Below, piece by piece: positions 50,868-61,647 of a stretch of DNA of 64,000 bases. Origin of the DNA: Azospirillum baldaniorum (lineage in GTDB: Bacteria; Pseudomonadota; Alphaproteobacteria; Azospirillales; Azospirillaceae). The notes beneath the pieces are model-generated. The model had not been told where the DNA came from and did no database searches. It worked only from the letters and a program-made list of their open reading frames with translations. The stretch spans positions 514,001-578,000 of the forward strand of contig NZ_CP022253.1 in NCBI RefSeq assembly GCF_003119195.2. The letters are read 5' to 3'. How positions within the stretch are numbered: position 1 is the first letter of the stretch; every line of letters begins with the position of its first letter. The position numbers and the translations under genes are program-made.

Positions 50868-52273
50868 CACGCGCCATCTGGTTCATCATCAAGGTCGCCA
50901 TCGTCGTCGCGATCGCGGTCTGGCTGGCCAACCATCCCGGCACCCTCGCCATCAACTGGCAGGGCTACGTCGTCGAGACCGGCATCGGCATCGCCATCCT
51001 GATCGGCGTGGCGGCCCTGGCGGCGGGCATCGTCCTGTACCGGCTGGCCCGCGCCATCCTGGGCGCGCCGCGCAACTTCGGCCGTTACCGCCGGTCGCGC
51101 CGGCGCGAGCGCGGCTATCAGGCGCTGACCCGCGGCATGGTCGCCGTCGCCGCCGGCGACGCGACGACGGCCCGCAAGATGGCGCGCAAGGCCGACGGGC
51201 TGCTCAACGAGCCGCCGCTGACCATGCTGCTGTCGGCCCAGGCCGCCCAGCTCCAGGGCGACGACCGTGCGGCGAAGGAATACTTCACCGCCATGCTCGA
51301 CCGGCCGGAGACCGCCTTCCTCGGCCTGCGCGGCCTGCTGACGCAGTCGCTGAAGGCCGGTGACCGGGTGGAGGCGCTGCAACTCGCCCGCCGCGCCCAG
51401 TCGCTTCAGCCCAACACGCCCTGGCTGCTCGGCACGCTGTACGACCTGGAAGCCCGTTCGGGCGAATGGGCGGCGGCGGAAGGCACGCTGCAGCAGGCCG
51501 TCCAGGCCGGCGCCATCAACCCCGACGACGGCCGCCGCCACCGCGCCACCCTGCTTCTGGAGCGCAGCTTCGAGGCGGAGCGCCGCGGCCGGTCCGACTC
51601 GGCCCTCTCGCACGCCCAGGCGGCGCACGACCTGCTGTCCGGCTTCGTCCCGGCGGCGGCCCGTGCGGCCCGGCTGCAGATGGCCATCGGCAAGCACAAG
51701 AACGCCGCCAAGACCATCGAGCGCTGCTGGCGCGTCAACCCGCACCCGGACCTGACCTCGGCCTACCGCGAGGTGGTCTCCAGCTACGACCCGATGACCC
51801 GGGTCAAGCTGTTCGAGAAGCTGCGCAACCACGCCCCCAACGACGTCGAGTCGCTGCTCGCCGTGGCCCGCGCCGCCCTCGACGCCCAGCTGTGGGGCGA
51901 GGCCCGCGCCCATCTGACCAAGGCGCTGGAAATGCGGCCCTCCCGCCGCGTCTTCCAGCTCCTGGCCGAGCTGGAGCGGGCGGAGCGGCAGGACGAGGAG
52001 GCGGCCCGCGCCTGGCTGGCCCAGGCGGCCAACGCCCCGGCGGACGCGGCCTGGACCTGCACCGCCTGCAACGCGGTCAGCCCGAGCTGGGGCGGCCTGT
52101 GCGGCCATTGCGGCGCCTTCGACAGTCTGGAATGGAAGACCCCGACCGTCAGCATGTCGCTGATGAGCCCGGAGTCCGCTCCGACGGCCATCGCCCATCA
52201 TGCGACGGAGCCGGTCACCGGCCAGCCGGGCGTCGCGCCGGGAGGCCAGATCGCTCCCCAGGGAGCGACCTGA
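50864..52273 (+). CDS. hemY: HemY protein (TPR membrane protein) with C-terminal zinc ribbon
   Basis: 469 residues; the ATG overlaps the preceding stop (ATGA). Two membrane helices at about 6-22 and 41-61 match the HemY N-domain (VWLANHPGTLAINWQGYVVETG, then LARAILGAPRNFGRY). TPR-like helical pairs follow to about 380 (LTMLLSAQAAQLQGDDRAA, HKNAAKTIERCWRV). The C-terminal zinc ribbon has C399, C402, C413 and C416 (CTAC...CGHC), a form common in alphaproteobacterial HemY. HemY is associated with heme/porphyrin synthesis as a membrane organiser; it is not the coproporphyrinogen oxidase that shares the name in Gram-positives. A terminator follows. Confidence 0.95.
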   Translation: MTRAIWFIIKVAIVVAIAVWLANHPGTLAINWQGYVVETGIGIAILIGVAALAAGIVLYRLARAILGAPRNFGRYRRSRRRERGYQALTRGMVAVAAGDATTARKMARKADGLLNEPPLTMLLSAQAAQLQGDDRAAKEYFTAMLDRPETAFLGLRGLLTQSLKAGDRVEALQLARRAQSLQPNTPWLLGTLYDLEARSGEWAAAEGTLQQAVQAGAINPDDGRRHRATLLLERSFEAERRGRSDSALSHAQAAHDLLSGFVPAAARAARLQMAIGKHKNAAKTIERCWRVNPHPDLTSAYREVVSSYDPMTRVKLFEKLRNHAPNDVESLLAVARAALDAQLWGEARAHLTKALEMRPSRRVFQLLAELERAERQDEEAARAWLAQAANAPADAAWTCTACNAVSPSWGGLCGHCGAFDSLEWKTPTVSMSLMSPESAPTAIAHHATEPVTGQPGVAPGGQIAPQGAT

Positions 52274-52326
52274 AGCGGGTCGTGCTTCGCTTCGGACCGC
52301 GACGGCGGTCCCGGTCGCATCAGCGG

Positions 52327-52366
52327 AAAGCCTCCTCCCGGTCCGCCGGGAAGGGGCTTTTTCTTT
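52327..52366 (+). terminator. Rho-independent terminator of the hemCD-mic60-hemY operon
   Basis: AAAGCCTCCTCCCGG pairs with CCGGGAAGGGGCTTT around a TCCG loop, followed by TTTTTCTTT on the plus strand. It lies 53 bp after the hemY stop. Confidence 0.85.
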
Positions 52367-52544
52367 GCCGGGACGGTGAGCCACGGAGACGCACGCACGG
52401 GGAGCCGCCCGGTGGCGCTGCGTGCTCCCTCCTCTGGCTGCATCGCTGACACTACCGCCTGCGGAAAGGCCGCGCGTCGCGGCACCTTCCGCGGCGGTCG
52501 CGGCTGCGCTAGGCTCCCGCCCAACCGAACGGGAGACCCAAGCC

Positions 52545-52829
52545 ATGCTCTACATGTTCCATTGCACCGACAAGGCCGGCGCCGCCCAGGTGCGGACCGA
52601 CAACCGCCCCGCCCATCTGGCCTATCTGGAAGCGCACGCCGACCGCCTGTTCGCCGCCGGCCCGCTGCTGTCCGACGACGGCCAGGGCATGGCCGGCAGC
52701 CTGCTGATCGTGGAGTGCGCCGACGAGGCCGCGGCGAAGGACTTTGCCGCCAACGACCCCTACGCCCAGGCCGGGCTGTTCGAGAGCGTGGAGATCCGGG
52801 CGTGGCGCCGGGTCTACCCGAAGTCCTGA
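52545..52829 (+). CDS. YciI-family protein
   Basis: 94 residues from the ATG at 52545. The ferredoxin-like YciI fold is shown by MLYMFHCTDKAGA, RPAHLAYLEAH (the His used for catalysis in relatives), LFAAGPLLSDDG, GSLLIVECADEAAAKDFAANDPY and the final SVEIRAWRRV. Members act on small halogenated or other aromatic compounds, or serve as accessory domains; the reaction here is unknown. An EVE gene follows 16 bp downstream, a frequent pair in alphaproteobacteria. Confidence 0.92.
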   Translation: MLYMFHCTDKAGAAQVRTDNRPAHLAYLEAHADRLFAAGPLLSDDGQGMAGSLLIVECADEAAAKDFAANDPYAQAGLFESVEIRAWRRVYPKS

Positions 52830-52845
52830 CCGGGGGCGGACGGCA

Positions 52846-53259
52846 ATGGCCCGCTGGCTTCTGAAGTCGGAGCCCTTCAAATATTCGTGGGAGCGCATGA
52901 TCGCCGACGGCACCACCCATTGGGACGGCGTGCGCAACCATCAGGCGTCGAACAACCTGAAGGCCATGAAGATCGGCGACCGCGCCTTCTTCTACCACTC
53001 GAACGAGGGGCTGGAGGTGGTCGGCGTCGTCGAGATCGCGCGGGAGTACTACCCGGACCCGAGCGACGAGGCGGGGCGCTTCGGCATGGTCGACGTGCGG
53101 GCGCTGCTGCCCGTGAAGACACCGGTCACGCTGAAGACGATGAAGGCCGACCCGCTGCTTCAGGGCATGGCCCTGGTCAAGCAGTCGCGCCTGTCGGTCT
53201 GTCCGGTGTCGGACGCCGAATGGGCGCATGTCTGCGCGCTGGCCGGGATCGAGGCGTGA
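52846..53259 (+). CDS. EVE domain protein
   Basis: 137 residues. It opens ARWLLKSEPFKYSWERM and continues HWDGVRNHQASNNLKAMKIGDRAFFYHSNEG, then VVGVVEIAREYYPDPS. This is the PUA-like EVE fold (thymocyte nuclear protein 1 in eukaryotes), which recognises modified bases in nucleic acids; bacterial members are otherwise uncharacterised. It is co-directional with the YciI gene, 16 bp apart, and they probably form a two-gene operon. Confidence 0.95.
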   Translation: MARWLLKSEPFKYSWERMIADGTTHWDGVRNHQASNNLKAMKIGDRAFFYHSNEGLEVVGVVEIAREYYPDPSDEAGRFGMVDVRALLPVKTPVTLKTMKADPLLQGMALVKQSRLSVCPVSDAEWAHVCALAGIEA

Positions 53260-53304
53260 CGGTTCTTCGGACGTGTTGAGAGTGCGGCCGTCCGCGGCGG
53301 CGGA

Positions 53305-53652
53305 TCAGTCCGCCGGTTCGCAGATGGCCGCCTGGAAATCCTGCGTGGCCTGAAGCATCCGGCGGGCCAGCGCCTGCATCTCCGCCGCGGCTCCGGCGAA
53401 GCCCGCGTCTTCCCCGAACGGCGACAGGGCGGCGGAACCGGACGCCTCCAGCTCGGCCAGAGCCGCCGTGCGCAGGGCCGCGTCGATCACCATCAGGCTG
53501 GTGCGGCTGCCCATCTCCGACAGGCGCCCGGCCAGTTCCATGCCCGGTTCCATGCCTTGTCCGGCGCCGCCACCAGTCGTGCCGTTTCCGGTGGTGCCGT
53601 CCGCGTTGGTCGTGCTGGCCATGCCGGTGCCCTGCTGTTGGGTGAACAGCAT
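53305..53652 (-). CDS. Hypothetical protein
   Basis: 115 residues from the ATG at 53652; a later Met at 53622 and an earlier one at 53712 are alternatives. The N-terminal third is Gly/Thr/Asn-rich and disordered (TTNADGTTGNGTTGGGAG). The rest is helical: ELAGRLSEMGSRTSLMVIDAALRTAALAELEA, then AAEMQALARRMLQATQDFQAAI. It has the look of a small cytoplasmic accessory protein. No family is recognised. It faces the EVE gene tail to tail, with a 45-bp gap. Confidence 0.55.
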   Translation of the reverse strand: MLFTQQQGTGMASTTNADGTTGNGTTGGGAGQGMEPGMELAGRLSEMGSRTSLMVIDAALRTAALAELEASGSAALSPFGEDAGFAGAAAEMQALARRMLQATQDFQAAICEPAD

Positions 53653-53725
53653 GCACGCTAACGATGCGGCGGTTAAGACCGGGTTAAGCGGCCCTCCGCG
53701 GGGCGTTCTCATGCTTTCGTGCTAT

Positions 53726-53744
53726 GCGCGACAAATAGTCGCGC
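53726..53744. promoter_or_regulatory. Perfect 7-5-7 palindrome upstream of acs
   Basis: GCGCGAC (53726-53732) and GTCGCGC (53738-53744) around AAATA. It lies 107 bp before the acs -35 box and on the outer side of the hypothetical gene's start. The AT spacer between GC arms is the form of a dimeric repressor or activator site. Confidence 0.45.
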
Positions 53745-53850
53745 TGTCGTGTTGCCGCGGATGCCGGTGAAATCAAAAGAACGGGCGGTGCGCTGCAACA
53801 AAGTGGAGCGGAAAGCCCCGATGGAGGGGGCGGACAATCAGCCGTTCTGC

Positions 53851-53879
53851 TTGTGGTGACGGGAACTTGTGTGGATAAT
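53851..53879 (+). promoter_or_regulatory. Putative acs promoter
   Basis: TTGTGG (53851-53856) and GATAAT (53874-53879) are 17 bp apart. Transcription would begin near 53886, about 78 nt before the acs ATG. Confidence 0.5.
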
Positions 53880-53963
53880 GTCCCGCAACAGGAGCGGCCG
53901 GAAACCGCTCCCCAACAGCCCTTCAGGGCGTAACCAGAAGCACTACGGGGGAATCGCGAGCCA

Positions 53964-55904
<1,941 letters not shown>

Positions 55905-55933
55905 TCGCGGCGTTCAGCGGAGCCTGTCTACGG

Positions 55934-55966
55934 ACCGGGGGCCTTCGTGGCCCCCGGTTTCGTTTT
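55934..55966 (+). terminator. Rho-independent terminator after acs
   Basis: A 10-bp perfect stem, ACCGGGGGCC (55934-55943) with GGCCCCCGGT (55949-55958), and a 5-base loop, followed by TTCGTTTT. A second copy of GGTTTCGTTTTGG lies just beyond. Confidence 0.85.
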
Positions 55967-55988
55967 GGCCGGTTTCGTTTTGGGGTCG

Positions 55989-56345
55989 TTATTTGGGAGC
56001 GGTGTCCGATCCGCCGGAGGCGCCGCTGCCGGATTGGGTCTTCACGGACTCGGCGGTGCCGGGCTTCAGGCCGGACTCGCCGCTCGCCGCGTCGGGGACG
56101 GAGCCGATGCGCCCCTGCGCGCGGGTCTCCGCCGCGTTCTTCTGCTTCTCGGTGCGGCGCTCGCCCAAAGTCGGGTCCTGGGCGCCGGTCGATTCCATCC
56201 AGGCTTCGCCCTGGGACGGCGGGGCGGCGCCGAGACCGCCCTCCATCGTCTTGGCGTCCTGCGCCACGGCGGCTCCGGACAGAGCGAGGCTGGCGGCCAG
56301 CAAGGCGATGGCGCCGGGGACGTAAGACGAGGCCTGGGTCGTCAT
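55989..56345 (-). CDS. Small exported hydrophilic protein
   Basis: 118 residues from the ATG at 56345. The signal peptide (ALLAASLALSGAAVAQ) is clear. The mature part is hydrophilic, Gly/Ser/Glu-rich, with ERRTEKQKNAAETRAQGRIG and SGLKPGTAESVKTQSGSG, and is probably disordered. No family is known to me. A purine-rich AGGAGAG site precedes the start. Confidence 0.7.
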   Translation of the reverse strand: MTTQASSYVPGAIALLAASLALSGAAVAQDAKTMEGGLGAAPPSQGEAWMESTGAQDPTLGERRTEKQKNAAETRAQGRIGSVPDAASGESGLKPGTAESVKTQSGSGASGGSDTAPK

Positions 56346-56425
56346 GGTTCGCTCTCCTCCTTGGTGGGAGGGGCAACAGCGGAGCGAGACGGCGGGTTCC
56401 CAACTCACCCGTTGGTGGAGCCGGG

Positions 56426-56911
56426 TTAGCCCATGCCCGTCCCGTCGCACCAGGGCTGGCGCCGTTCGCCGTGATAGGGGCGGCCGAGTCCCGCTTCGAT
56501 CAGCGCGGCCGACAGGTCGGCGCCTCCGCCGGTCAGCACGCGGGCGCGCACCCGCCCGCCATATTTGTCGGGCTGGACGTCGAGCAGCCGCACCGGGGCG
56601 GCCCCGATCAGACGGCGCGCGTGGTCACGGGCGGTCTCCGCCAGTTCCCGCTCCCGGGGGCAGCGGGCCCGCATCTCCGGCGCGTCCAGCCCGTCGACGC
56701 GGACATGGGTTTCCACCACCTGCCCCAGCCAGATGGTGGCGCGCACCAGCAGCGTGTCGCCGTCCAGAACCTCCAGCACCTCCGCCGGGATCGGGCCGGG
56801 CAGGGCGGGCGGAGCGGCCTGGACGGTGCCGGCCAGCAATGTGGAGAGAAGTGCCAGCCATATCCCGGCGGAGCGGGGCGGGCATGGGGTGATGGACTTG
56901 AGCGATCCCAT
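56426..56911 (-). CDS. Thermonuclease-family (SNase-like) exported protein
   Basis: 161 residues; the signal peptide or anchor is at about 16-33. The SNase OB fold is seen in EVLDGDTLLVRATIWLG, VRVDGLDAPEMRARCPRE (Asp for Ca2+ and the catalytic Arg region), and LLDVQPDKYGGRVRARVL with Arg. The final ALIEAGLGRPYHGERRQPWC matches the bacterial form. Staphylococcal nuclease cleaves DNA and RNA with Ca2+; whether this short version is active cannot be read. It is alone on the minus strand. Confidence 0.85.
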   Translation of the reverse strand: MGSLKSITPCPPRSAGIWLALLSTLLAGTVQAAPPALPGPIPAEVLEVLDGDTLLVRATIWLGQVVETHVRVDGLDAPEMRARCPRERELAETARDHARRLIGAAPVRLLDVQPDKYGGRVRARVLTGGGADLSAALIEAGLGRPYHGERRQPWCDGTGMG

Positions 56912-57073
56912 GGCGCGACCTCTCCGGGCACCGGTTCGCGAAGGGGCGAACCGGTCAAAGAGTAACGCGCGAACAGGAACGCATCAAGCACAACCTAGGT
57001 ATTCTATCCTGGTTGCGTATGTATTCAATGTCGGAGCAGTGGTGTTCAGGCAATTGGTCCTAGCGGCGCCGGC

Positions 57074-57289
57074 TTAGAAGTCCGAGCAGCGGCCCTTGAA
57101 CTCCCAATCGCCAAAGCGGGTCGGCTCCGGTCCCTGCGGACCGCCGATCTCGCCGGGCATCTGCTCGGGTCCCTTCGCCCCCTCTCCGGCCTTGGCGTCC
57201 GGGGTTCGGGCCTCGTCCGCTTTCGTCGCCGGGGAGGCGGGGTTCACGGCGTCTTCCGGTGCCGGTCCGGTGGTCTTCGTCTCGGTCAT
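57074..57289 (-). CDS. DUF1674 protein (SDHAF4/SdhE-like succinate dehydrogenase assembly factor)
   Basis: 71 residues from the ATG at 57289. The diagnostic C-terminus is EIGGPQGPEPTRFGDWEFKG, ending RCSDF. In mitochondria this family (SDHAF4) binds flavinylated SdhA and helps assemble succinate dehydrogenase. The N-terminal half is Pro/Ala/Glu-rich and disordered. It is divergent from htpX, a conserved alphaproteobacterial arrangement. Confidence 0.9.
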   Translation of the reverse strand: MTETKTTGPAPEDAVNPASPATKADEARTPDAKAGEGAKGPEQMPGEIGGPQGPEPTRFGDWEFKGRCSDF

Positions 57290-57444
57290 GGCCGTCCTCT
57301 GGGGTCGGGTGCGGTGCCGGGCCATCTTGAACGATGCCTTCCGCCAAGCCCATATCACCAGACAGGTCCGGCGGAAAGCCCCGCCGGCGCCGTCTCGTCC
57401 AACCAACAGTGAAACCGTCCAGAAGATTGCCCGGAAACACCGCC

Positions 57445-58335
57445 ATGACCAGCTATGTGAAGACCACCATCCTTCTCGCCGGCCTGACCGCCCTGTTCAT
57501 GGGCATCGGCTATCTGATCGGCGGCAAGGGCGGCATGATGATCGCCTTCGTCATGGCACTGGGCATGAACCTGTTCAGCTACTGGAACTCCGGCGACATG
57601 GTGCTGTCCATGTACGGCGCGCGGGAGGTCGACGCCTACACCGCCCCCGAATATTACGGCATCGTCCAGCAGCTGGCCGAGCGCGCCGGCCTGCCGATGC
57701 CGCGCGTCTACATCATGGAGAACGACCAGCCCAACGCCTTCGCCACCGGGCGCAACCCGGAGAACGCCGCGGTCGCCGCCACCACCGGCCTGCTGCGCCT
57801 GCTGAGCCCGGAGGAGATCGCCGGCGTCATGGCCCATGAGCTGGCCCATGTGAAGAACCGCGACACGCTGATCATGACGATCACCGCGACCATCGCGGGC
57901 GCCATCTCCATGCTCGCCAACTTCGGCATGTTCTTCGGCGCGTCGCAGGGCAACAGCCAGAACGGGCAGGGCGGCAACCCTCTGGGGCTGATCGGCGGCA
58001 TCCTGGTTGCCGTCCTGGCCCCCTTCGCCGCGATGATCGTCCAGATGGCGATCAGCCGCACCCGCGAGTACGAGGCCGACCGCATCGGCGCGGAGATCTG
58101 CGGGCGCCCGCTGTGGCTGGCCGACGCGCTGACCCGCATCCACAACTACGCCCACCAGATCCCCAATTACGCGGCGGAATCCAACCCGGCCACGGCGCAT
58201 CTGTTCATCGCCAACCCGCTGCACGGGCGCAGCCTCGACAGCCTGTTCTCCACCCATCCGAACATGGAGGAACGGGTCCGCCGCCTGCGCGGCATGGCCG
58301 GCCCCTCCTTCATGCCGCGCAGCCCCTGGGGGTGA
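57445..58335 (+). CDS. htpX: Zinc metalloprotease HtpX
   Basis: 296 residues from the ATG at 57445. It is an inner-membrane M48 protease for misfolded membrane proteins. Zinc-binding HEXXH is H131-E132-H135 ([12 protein letters not shown]), and the third ligand Glu is in [12 protein letters not shown]. Two N-terminal helices ([36 protein letters not shown]) and two near 150-200 match the family. The N-terminal [16 protein letters not shown] is characteristic. Confidence 0.97.
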   Translation: MTSYVKTTILLAGLTALFMGIGYLIGGKGGMMIAFVMALGMNLFSYWNSGDMVLSMYGAREVDAYTAPEYYGIVQQLAERAGLPMPRVYIMENDQPNAFATGRNPENAAVAATTGLLRLLSPEEIAGVMAHELAHVKNRDTLIMTITATIAGAISMLANFGMFFGASQGNSQNGQGGNPLGLIGGILVAVLAPFAAMIVQMAISRTREYEADRIGAEICGRPLWLADALTRIHNYAHQIPNYAAESNPATAHLFIANPLHGRSLDSLFSTHPNMEERVRRLRGMAGPSFMPRSPWG

Positions 58336-58428
58336 GCGGAGACGGCTCGGTTCGCGGTTGCACGCCGAAAGACGTACGTCTACCTTCCCTCCGCTTGCCG
58401 ATTGTGGGGCGCTCAGGGGGAAAACCGC

Positions 58429-59361
58429 ATGTCCGACGTCACGAAATACCGCCTCGTCACCCGGTCCGATTTCGACGGGCTGGTCTGCGCCGTGCTCCTG
58501 AAGGAGCTGGGCATCCTCGACGAGATCAAGTTCGTGCATCCCAAGGACATGCAGGACGGCAAGGTCGAGATTTCCGACCGCGACATCACCACCAATCTGC
58601 CCTATGTGCCCGGCGTCCATCTCGCCTTCGACCACCATCTGTCGGAGACGATCCGCGTCGGCAAGCGCGACAACCACATCATCGAGGCCGACGCCCCCTC
58701 CGCCGCCCGCGTCGTCTACAATTACTACGGCGGCAAGGAGCGCTTCCCGACCATCTCCGACGCGATGATGGCCGCGGTCGATCAGGCCGACTCCGCCCAG
58801 TACGGCATTGAGGACATCCTGAAGCCGCAGGGTTGGGCGCTGCTGAACTTCATCATGGACGCGCGGACCGGCCTCGGCCGCTTCCGCGATTTCCGCATCT
58901 CCAACTATCAGCTGATGATGGAGCTGATCGACTATTGCCGCAGCCACGGCATCGACGAGATCCTCGCCCTGCCCGACGTGAAGGAGCGGGTGGACCTCTA
59001 CACCGAGCATGAGGCGAAGTTCTCCGACCAGCTCGCCCGCTGCAGCACGATCCGCGGCAACGTCGTGGTCATCGACCTGCGGCGGGAGGAAACCATCTAC
59101 GCCGGCAACCGCTTCATGATCTACGCGATGTATCCGGAAGCGAACGTGTCGATCCACGTCCTGTGGGGTCTGAAGCAGCAGAACACGGTGCTGGCCTGCG
59201 GCAAGTCGATCATCAACCGCAGCTCCAAGACCAACATCGGCCCGCTGATGCTGGAATACGGCGGTGGCGGGCACGAGGCGGCGGGCACCTGCCAAGTGGA
59301 CAACGACAAGGCCGAAGCGGTGCTGGAGGAGATCGTCGGGCGCATGCGCGCCGACGGCTGA
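58429..59361 (+). CDS. DHH-family phosphoesterase
   Basis: 310 residues from the ATG at 58429 (AGGGGGAAAA upstream). The DHH motifs are RSDFDGLVCAVLL (14-16, Asp-Phe-Asp), FDHH (67-70) and the C-terminal DHHA1 domain with GGGGHEAAGTCQV. Middle ILKPQGWALLNFIMDARTG and LYTEHEAKFSDQLARC are those of the exopolyphosphatase-related (Orn/NrnA-like) group. It hydrolyses phosphodiesters or polyphosphate with Mn2+; nano-RNA or pAp are possible substrates. A gene of unknown function follows 8 bp downstream. Confidence 0.9.
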   Translation: MSDVTKYRLVTRSDFDGLVCAVLLKELGILDEIKFVHPKDMQDGKVEISDRDITTNLPYVPGVHLAFDHHLSETIRVGKRDNHIIEADAPSAARVVYNYYGGKERFPTISDAMMAAVDQADSAQYGIEDILKPQGWALLNFIMDARTGLGRFRDFRISNYQLMMELIDYCRSHGIDEILALPDVKERVDLYTEHEAKFSDQLARCSTIRGNVVVIDLRREETIYAGNRFMIYAMYPEANVSIHVLWGLKQQNTVLACGKSIINRSSKTNIGPLMLEYGGGGHEAAGTCQVDNDKAEAVLEEIVGRMRADG

Positions 59362-59369
59362 CGGGAATC

Positions 59370-60116
59370 GTGCCGGACCTGTTTCTCGACAAGACCCCGC
59401 TGTTCGAGGCGCGGTGGCTGAGCGTTTCCACCGCCACCAGCCGGGATGACGTGCTCCTCCGCATCGCCGAGGCCGAACGCCGCGCCGAGGCGGCGCTGGA
59501 GCAACTTGGGCGGACGCTGAGGCAGGGCGGAATTCCGGCATCCGGTGCGGTGGACCGCGACCGGCGCATCGACGCCCTGCTGGCGCTGGAGACGCGCGGC
59601 ATCCCGGCGTCCGGCACCGCGGCGGACGGGGCGGTGGAGCGAGTCATGATGGAGGTCGGCTTCCGCAAGCGCGACCTGATGCCCCGCTTCCACGAGCTGG
59701 CCGAGCGGTGCCGCGCTATCCACCGCCGCGCGCTGGCCGTTGCGCGGGACGCCCGCTGGGCGCTGATGCTGGAGCGCGCCGCCGCCGACCCCGGCGGGCC
59801 GTCCAGCCCCATCCAGGGAACCGGGACCCGCTACGTCAAGAGCGACCGCTATGACGCCCGCGCCGCGCGCAGCCTGCCGCCGGACGACCGCGTCCGCGCC
59901 GACCGTTTCCTCAAGCGGCTGGGCGAGGACCCGGTGCCGCCGGAGCTGGAGCTGAGCCCGCTGGAGGGGACGGCGCTGTGGGGGATGAAGGCCGGCAACG
60001 GCAACCGTTTCATCCTGCGCCGGGGCGAGTTGCGCGGCGTCGCCTGCTTCTTCGTCGAGGACGTCGGTCCCTATCCCGACCACGAGGGCGGACGGCGCGG
60101 CGCCCTGGCCCGCTGA
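59370..60116 (+). CDS. Hypothetical protein downstream of DHH phosphoesterase
   Basis: 248 residues from a GTG at 59370, 8 bp after the preceding stop. The first 100 residues are helical and Arg/Ala/Glu-rich, with GIPASG occurring twice about 27 residues apart (RQGGIPASGAVDRD and TRGIPASGTAAD). The second half has ALMLERAAADPGGPSSPIQG and a compact end (TALWGMKAGNGNRFILRRGELRG, then ACFFVEDVGPYPDHEGG). I do not recognise a family. There is no signal peptide and no membrane helix. Being in the same transcript as the DHH gene suggests a cytoplasmic partner. Confidence 0.65.
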   Translation: MPDLFLDKTPLFEARWLSVSTATSRDDVLLRIAEAERRAEAALEQLGRTLRQGGIPASGAVDRDRRIDALLALETRGIPASGTAADGAVERVMMEVGFRKRDLMPRFHELAERCRAIHRRALAVARDARWALMLERAAADPGGPSSPIQGTGTRYVKSDRYDARAARSLPPDDRVRADRFLKRLGEDPVPPELELSPLEGTALWGMKAGNGNRFILRRGELRGVACFFVEDVGPYPDHEGGRRGALAR

Positions 60117-60203
60117 GGGGCCCTGCTGAACAGCGTCCGATTCCGCTCGGCCGCGTGCAGCGGCTACTCGACACCCGCCGTCCGGCGCGCTACATCCAGC
60201 GGC

Positions 60204-61520
60204 ATGTCCGACGCCTCCCTTGCCGCGCGCTCCGCCGCGCTCGACCTGCTGCGCGATGTGCTGCGCAAGTCCATTCCCTTCGACGATGCGTTCGACGCGC
60301 ATCCGGAGTTGCGCGCGCTCGACCCGCGCGACCGCGGCTTCGTGCGGCTGCTGACCGCCACGGTGCTGCGCCGGCTCGGCCAGATCGACGCGCTGATCCA
60401 GGGCAGCCTCGCCAAGCCGGGCCTGCCCAAGGCCACCGTGCACGACATCCTGCGGCTGGGCGCGGCCCAGCTCGTCTTCCTCGGCACGCCCGCCCACGCC
60501 GCCGTCGACACGGCGGTGGAGCTGGCCGCGGCCAGGGGGGCTGAACCCTACAAGGGCCTGATCAACGCCGTCCTGCGCCGCATCGGCCGCGAGGGGGCGG
60601 AGCTGGCCGCCCAGCAGGACGCCGGGCGCCTGAACACGCCGGACTGGCTGTGGCTCGCCTGGCGGCAGGCCTACGGCATCGGCCGCACCCGCGGCATCGT
60701 CGAGGCGCATCTGCACGAGGCGCCGCTGGACATCACCGTCAAGGCCGATCCCGCGGTGTGGGCCGAGCGGCTGGAGGCCAAGCTGCTGCCCACCGGCACG
60801 CTGCGCCGCGCCGCCGGCGGCAACCTGACGGAGCTGCCGGGCTTCGCCGAGGGCGCCTGGTGGGTGCAGGACCTCGCCGCCTCGCTGCCGGCCAAGCTGT
60901 TCGGTGATCTGGCGGGCAAGCGCGTCTACGACCTGTGCGCGGCGCCCGGCGGCAAGACCGCGCAGCTCGTCGCGCAGGGCGCTGAGGTGACGGCGGTCGA
61001 CCGCTCCGCCAAGCGGCTGGAGCGGGTGCGGGAGAATCTGGCCCGCCTCAACCTGTCGGCGGAGGTGCTGGCGACCGACGCCGCCACCTGGACCCCCGAC
61101 CAGCCCGCCGACGCGGTGCTGCTCGACGCCCCCTGCTCGGCCACCGGGGCGATCCGCCGCCATCCCGACATCCTGCGCGTCAAGACGCCGGAGGACATCG
61201 GCAAGCTGGCCAAGGCGCAGAGCCGTCTGCTGGCCCATGCCGTCGAACTGGTGAAGCCGGGCGGAACGCTGGTCTACTGCACCTGCTCCATCCAGCCGGA
61301 GGAGGGCGAGGCGCAGATCGACCGCATCCTGGCCCGCGACAAGCGGGTCGAACGCCTGCCCATCACACCGGTTGATCTGGGTGGCGGCCATGCGGGGGAT
61401 GGCAATTTGGCCGAGTTGATCAACGAGCGTGGTGAGGTACGATCCCTGCCGGGCATGCTCGGGGACCTCGGCGGCATCGACGGGTTCTTCGTGGCACGGC
61501 TGCGACGGTTGCACGATTAG
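60204..61520 (+). CDS. rsmB: 16S rRNA (cytosine-967-C5)-methyltransferase RsmB
   Basis: 438 residues from the ATG at 60204. It methylates C967 of 16S rRNA. The N-terminal NusB-like domain (ALDLLRDVLRKSIPFDDAF, RDRGFVRLLTATVLRRLG) is followed by the Fmu Rossmann domain: VYDLCAAPGGKTAQLVAQG (SAM), LLDAPCSATGAIRRHPDI (one Cys) and VYCTCSIQPEEGEAQID (catalytic Cys). The length and pattern match the Fmu/RsmB family. It is 87 bp after the hypothetical gene and 127 bp before the heparinase gene. Confidence 0.96.
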   Translation: MSDASLAARSAALDLLRDVLRKSIPFDDAFDAHPELRALDPRDRGFVRLLTATVLRRLGQIDALIQGSLAKPGLPKATVHDILRLGAAQLVFLGTPAHAAVDTAVELAAARGAEPYKGLINAVLRRIGREGAELAAQQDAGRLNTPDWLWLAWRQAYGIGRTRGIVEAHLHEAPLDITVKADPAVWAERLEAKLLPTGTLRRAAGGNLTELPGFAEGAWWVQDLAASLPAKLFGDLAGKRVYDLCAAPGGKTAQLVAQGAEVTAVDRSAKRLERVRENLARLNLSAEVLATDAATWTPDQPADAVLLDAPCSATGAIRRHPDILRVKTPEDIGKLAKAQSRLLAHAVELVKPGGTLVYCTCSIQPEEGEAQIDRILARDKRVERLPITPVDLGGGHAGDGNLAELINERGEVRSLPGMLGDLGGIDGFFVARLRRLHD

Positions 61521-61647
61521 GGCACCACCGGCTTGCGGGGGTCGAGGCGAATTTGATACGACAACAGGATGCATCCCCCCGATCGCCCGAATGCCTTCAG
61601 CGAAGCGCCGGCCATCGCCTTCCCCTGCCGTGTGACGGGGTGAGCCG

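Larger units (their letters stand above)
53653..53963. other. Intergenic region upstream of acs
   Basis: 311 bp between the hypothetical gene (minus) and acs (plus). It holds a perfect palindrome (53726-53744) and a sigma-70-like promoter for acs (53851-53879), leaving an acs leader of roughly 80 nt. Confidence 0.6.
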
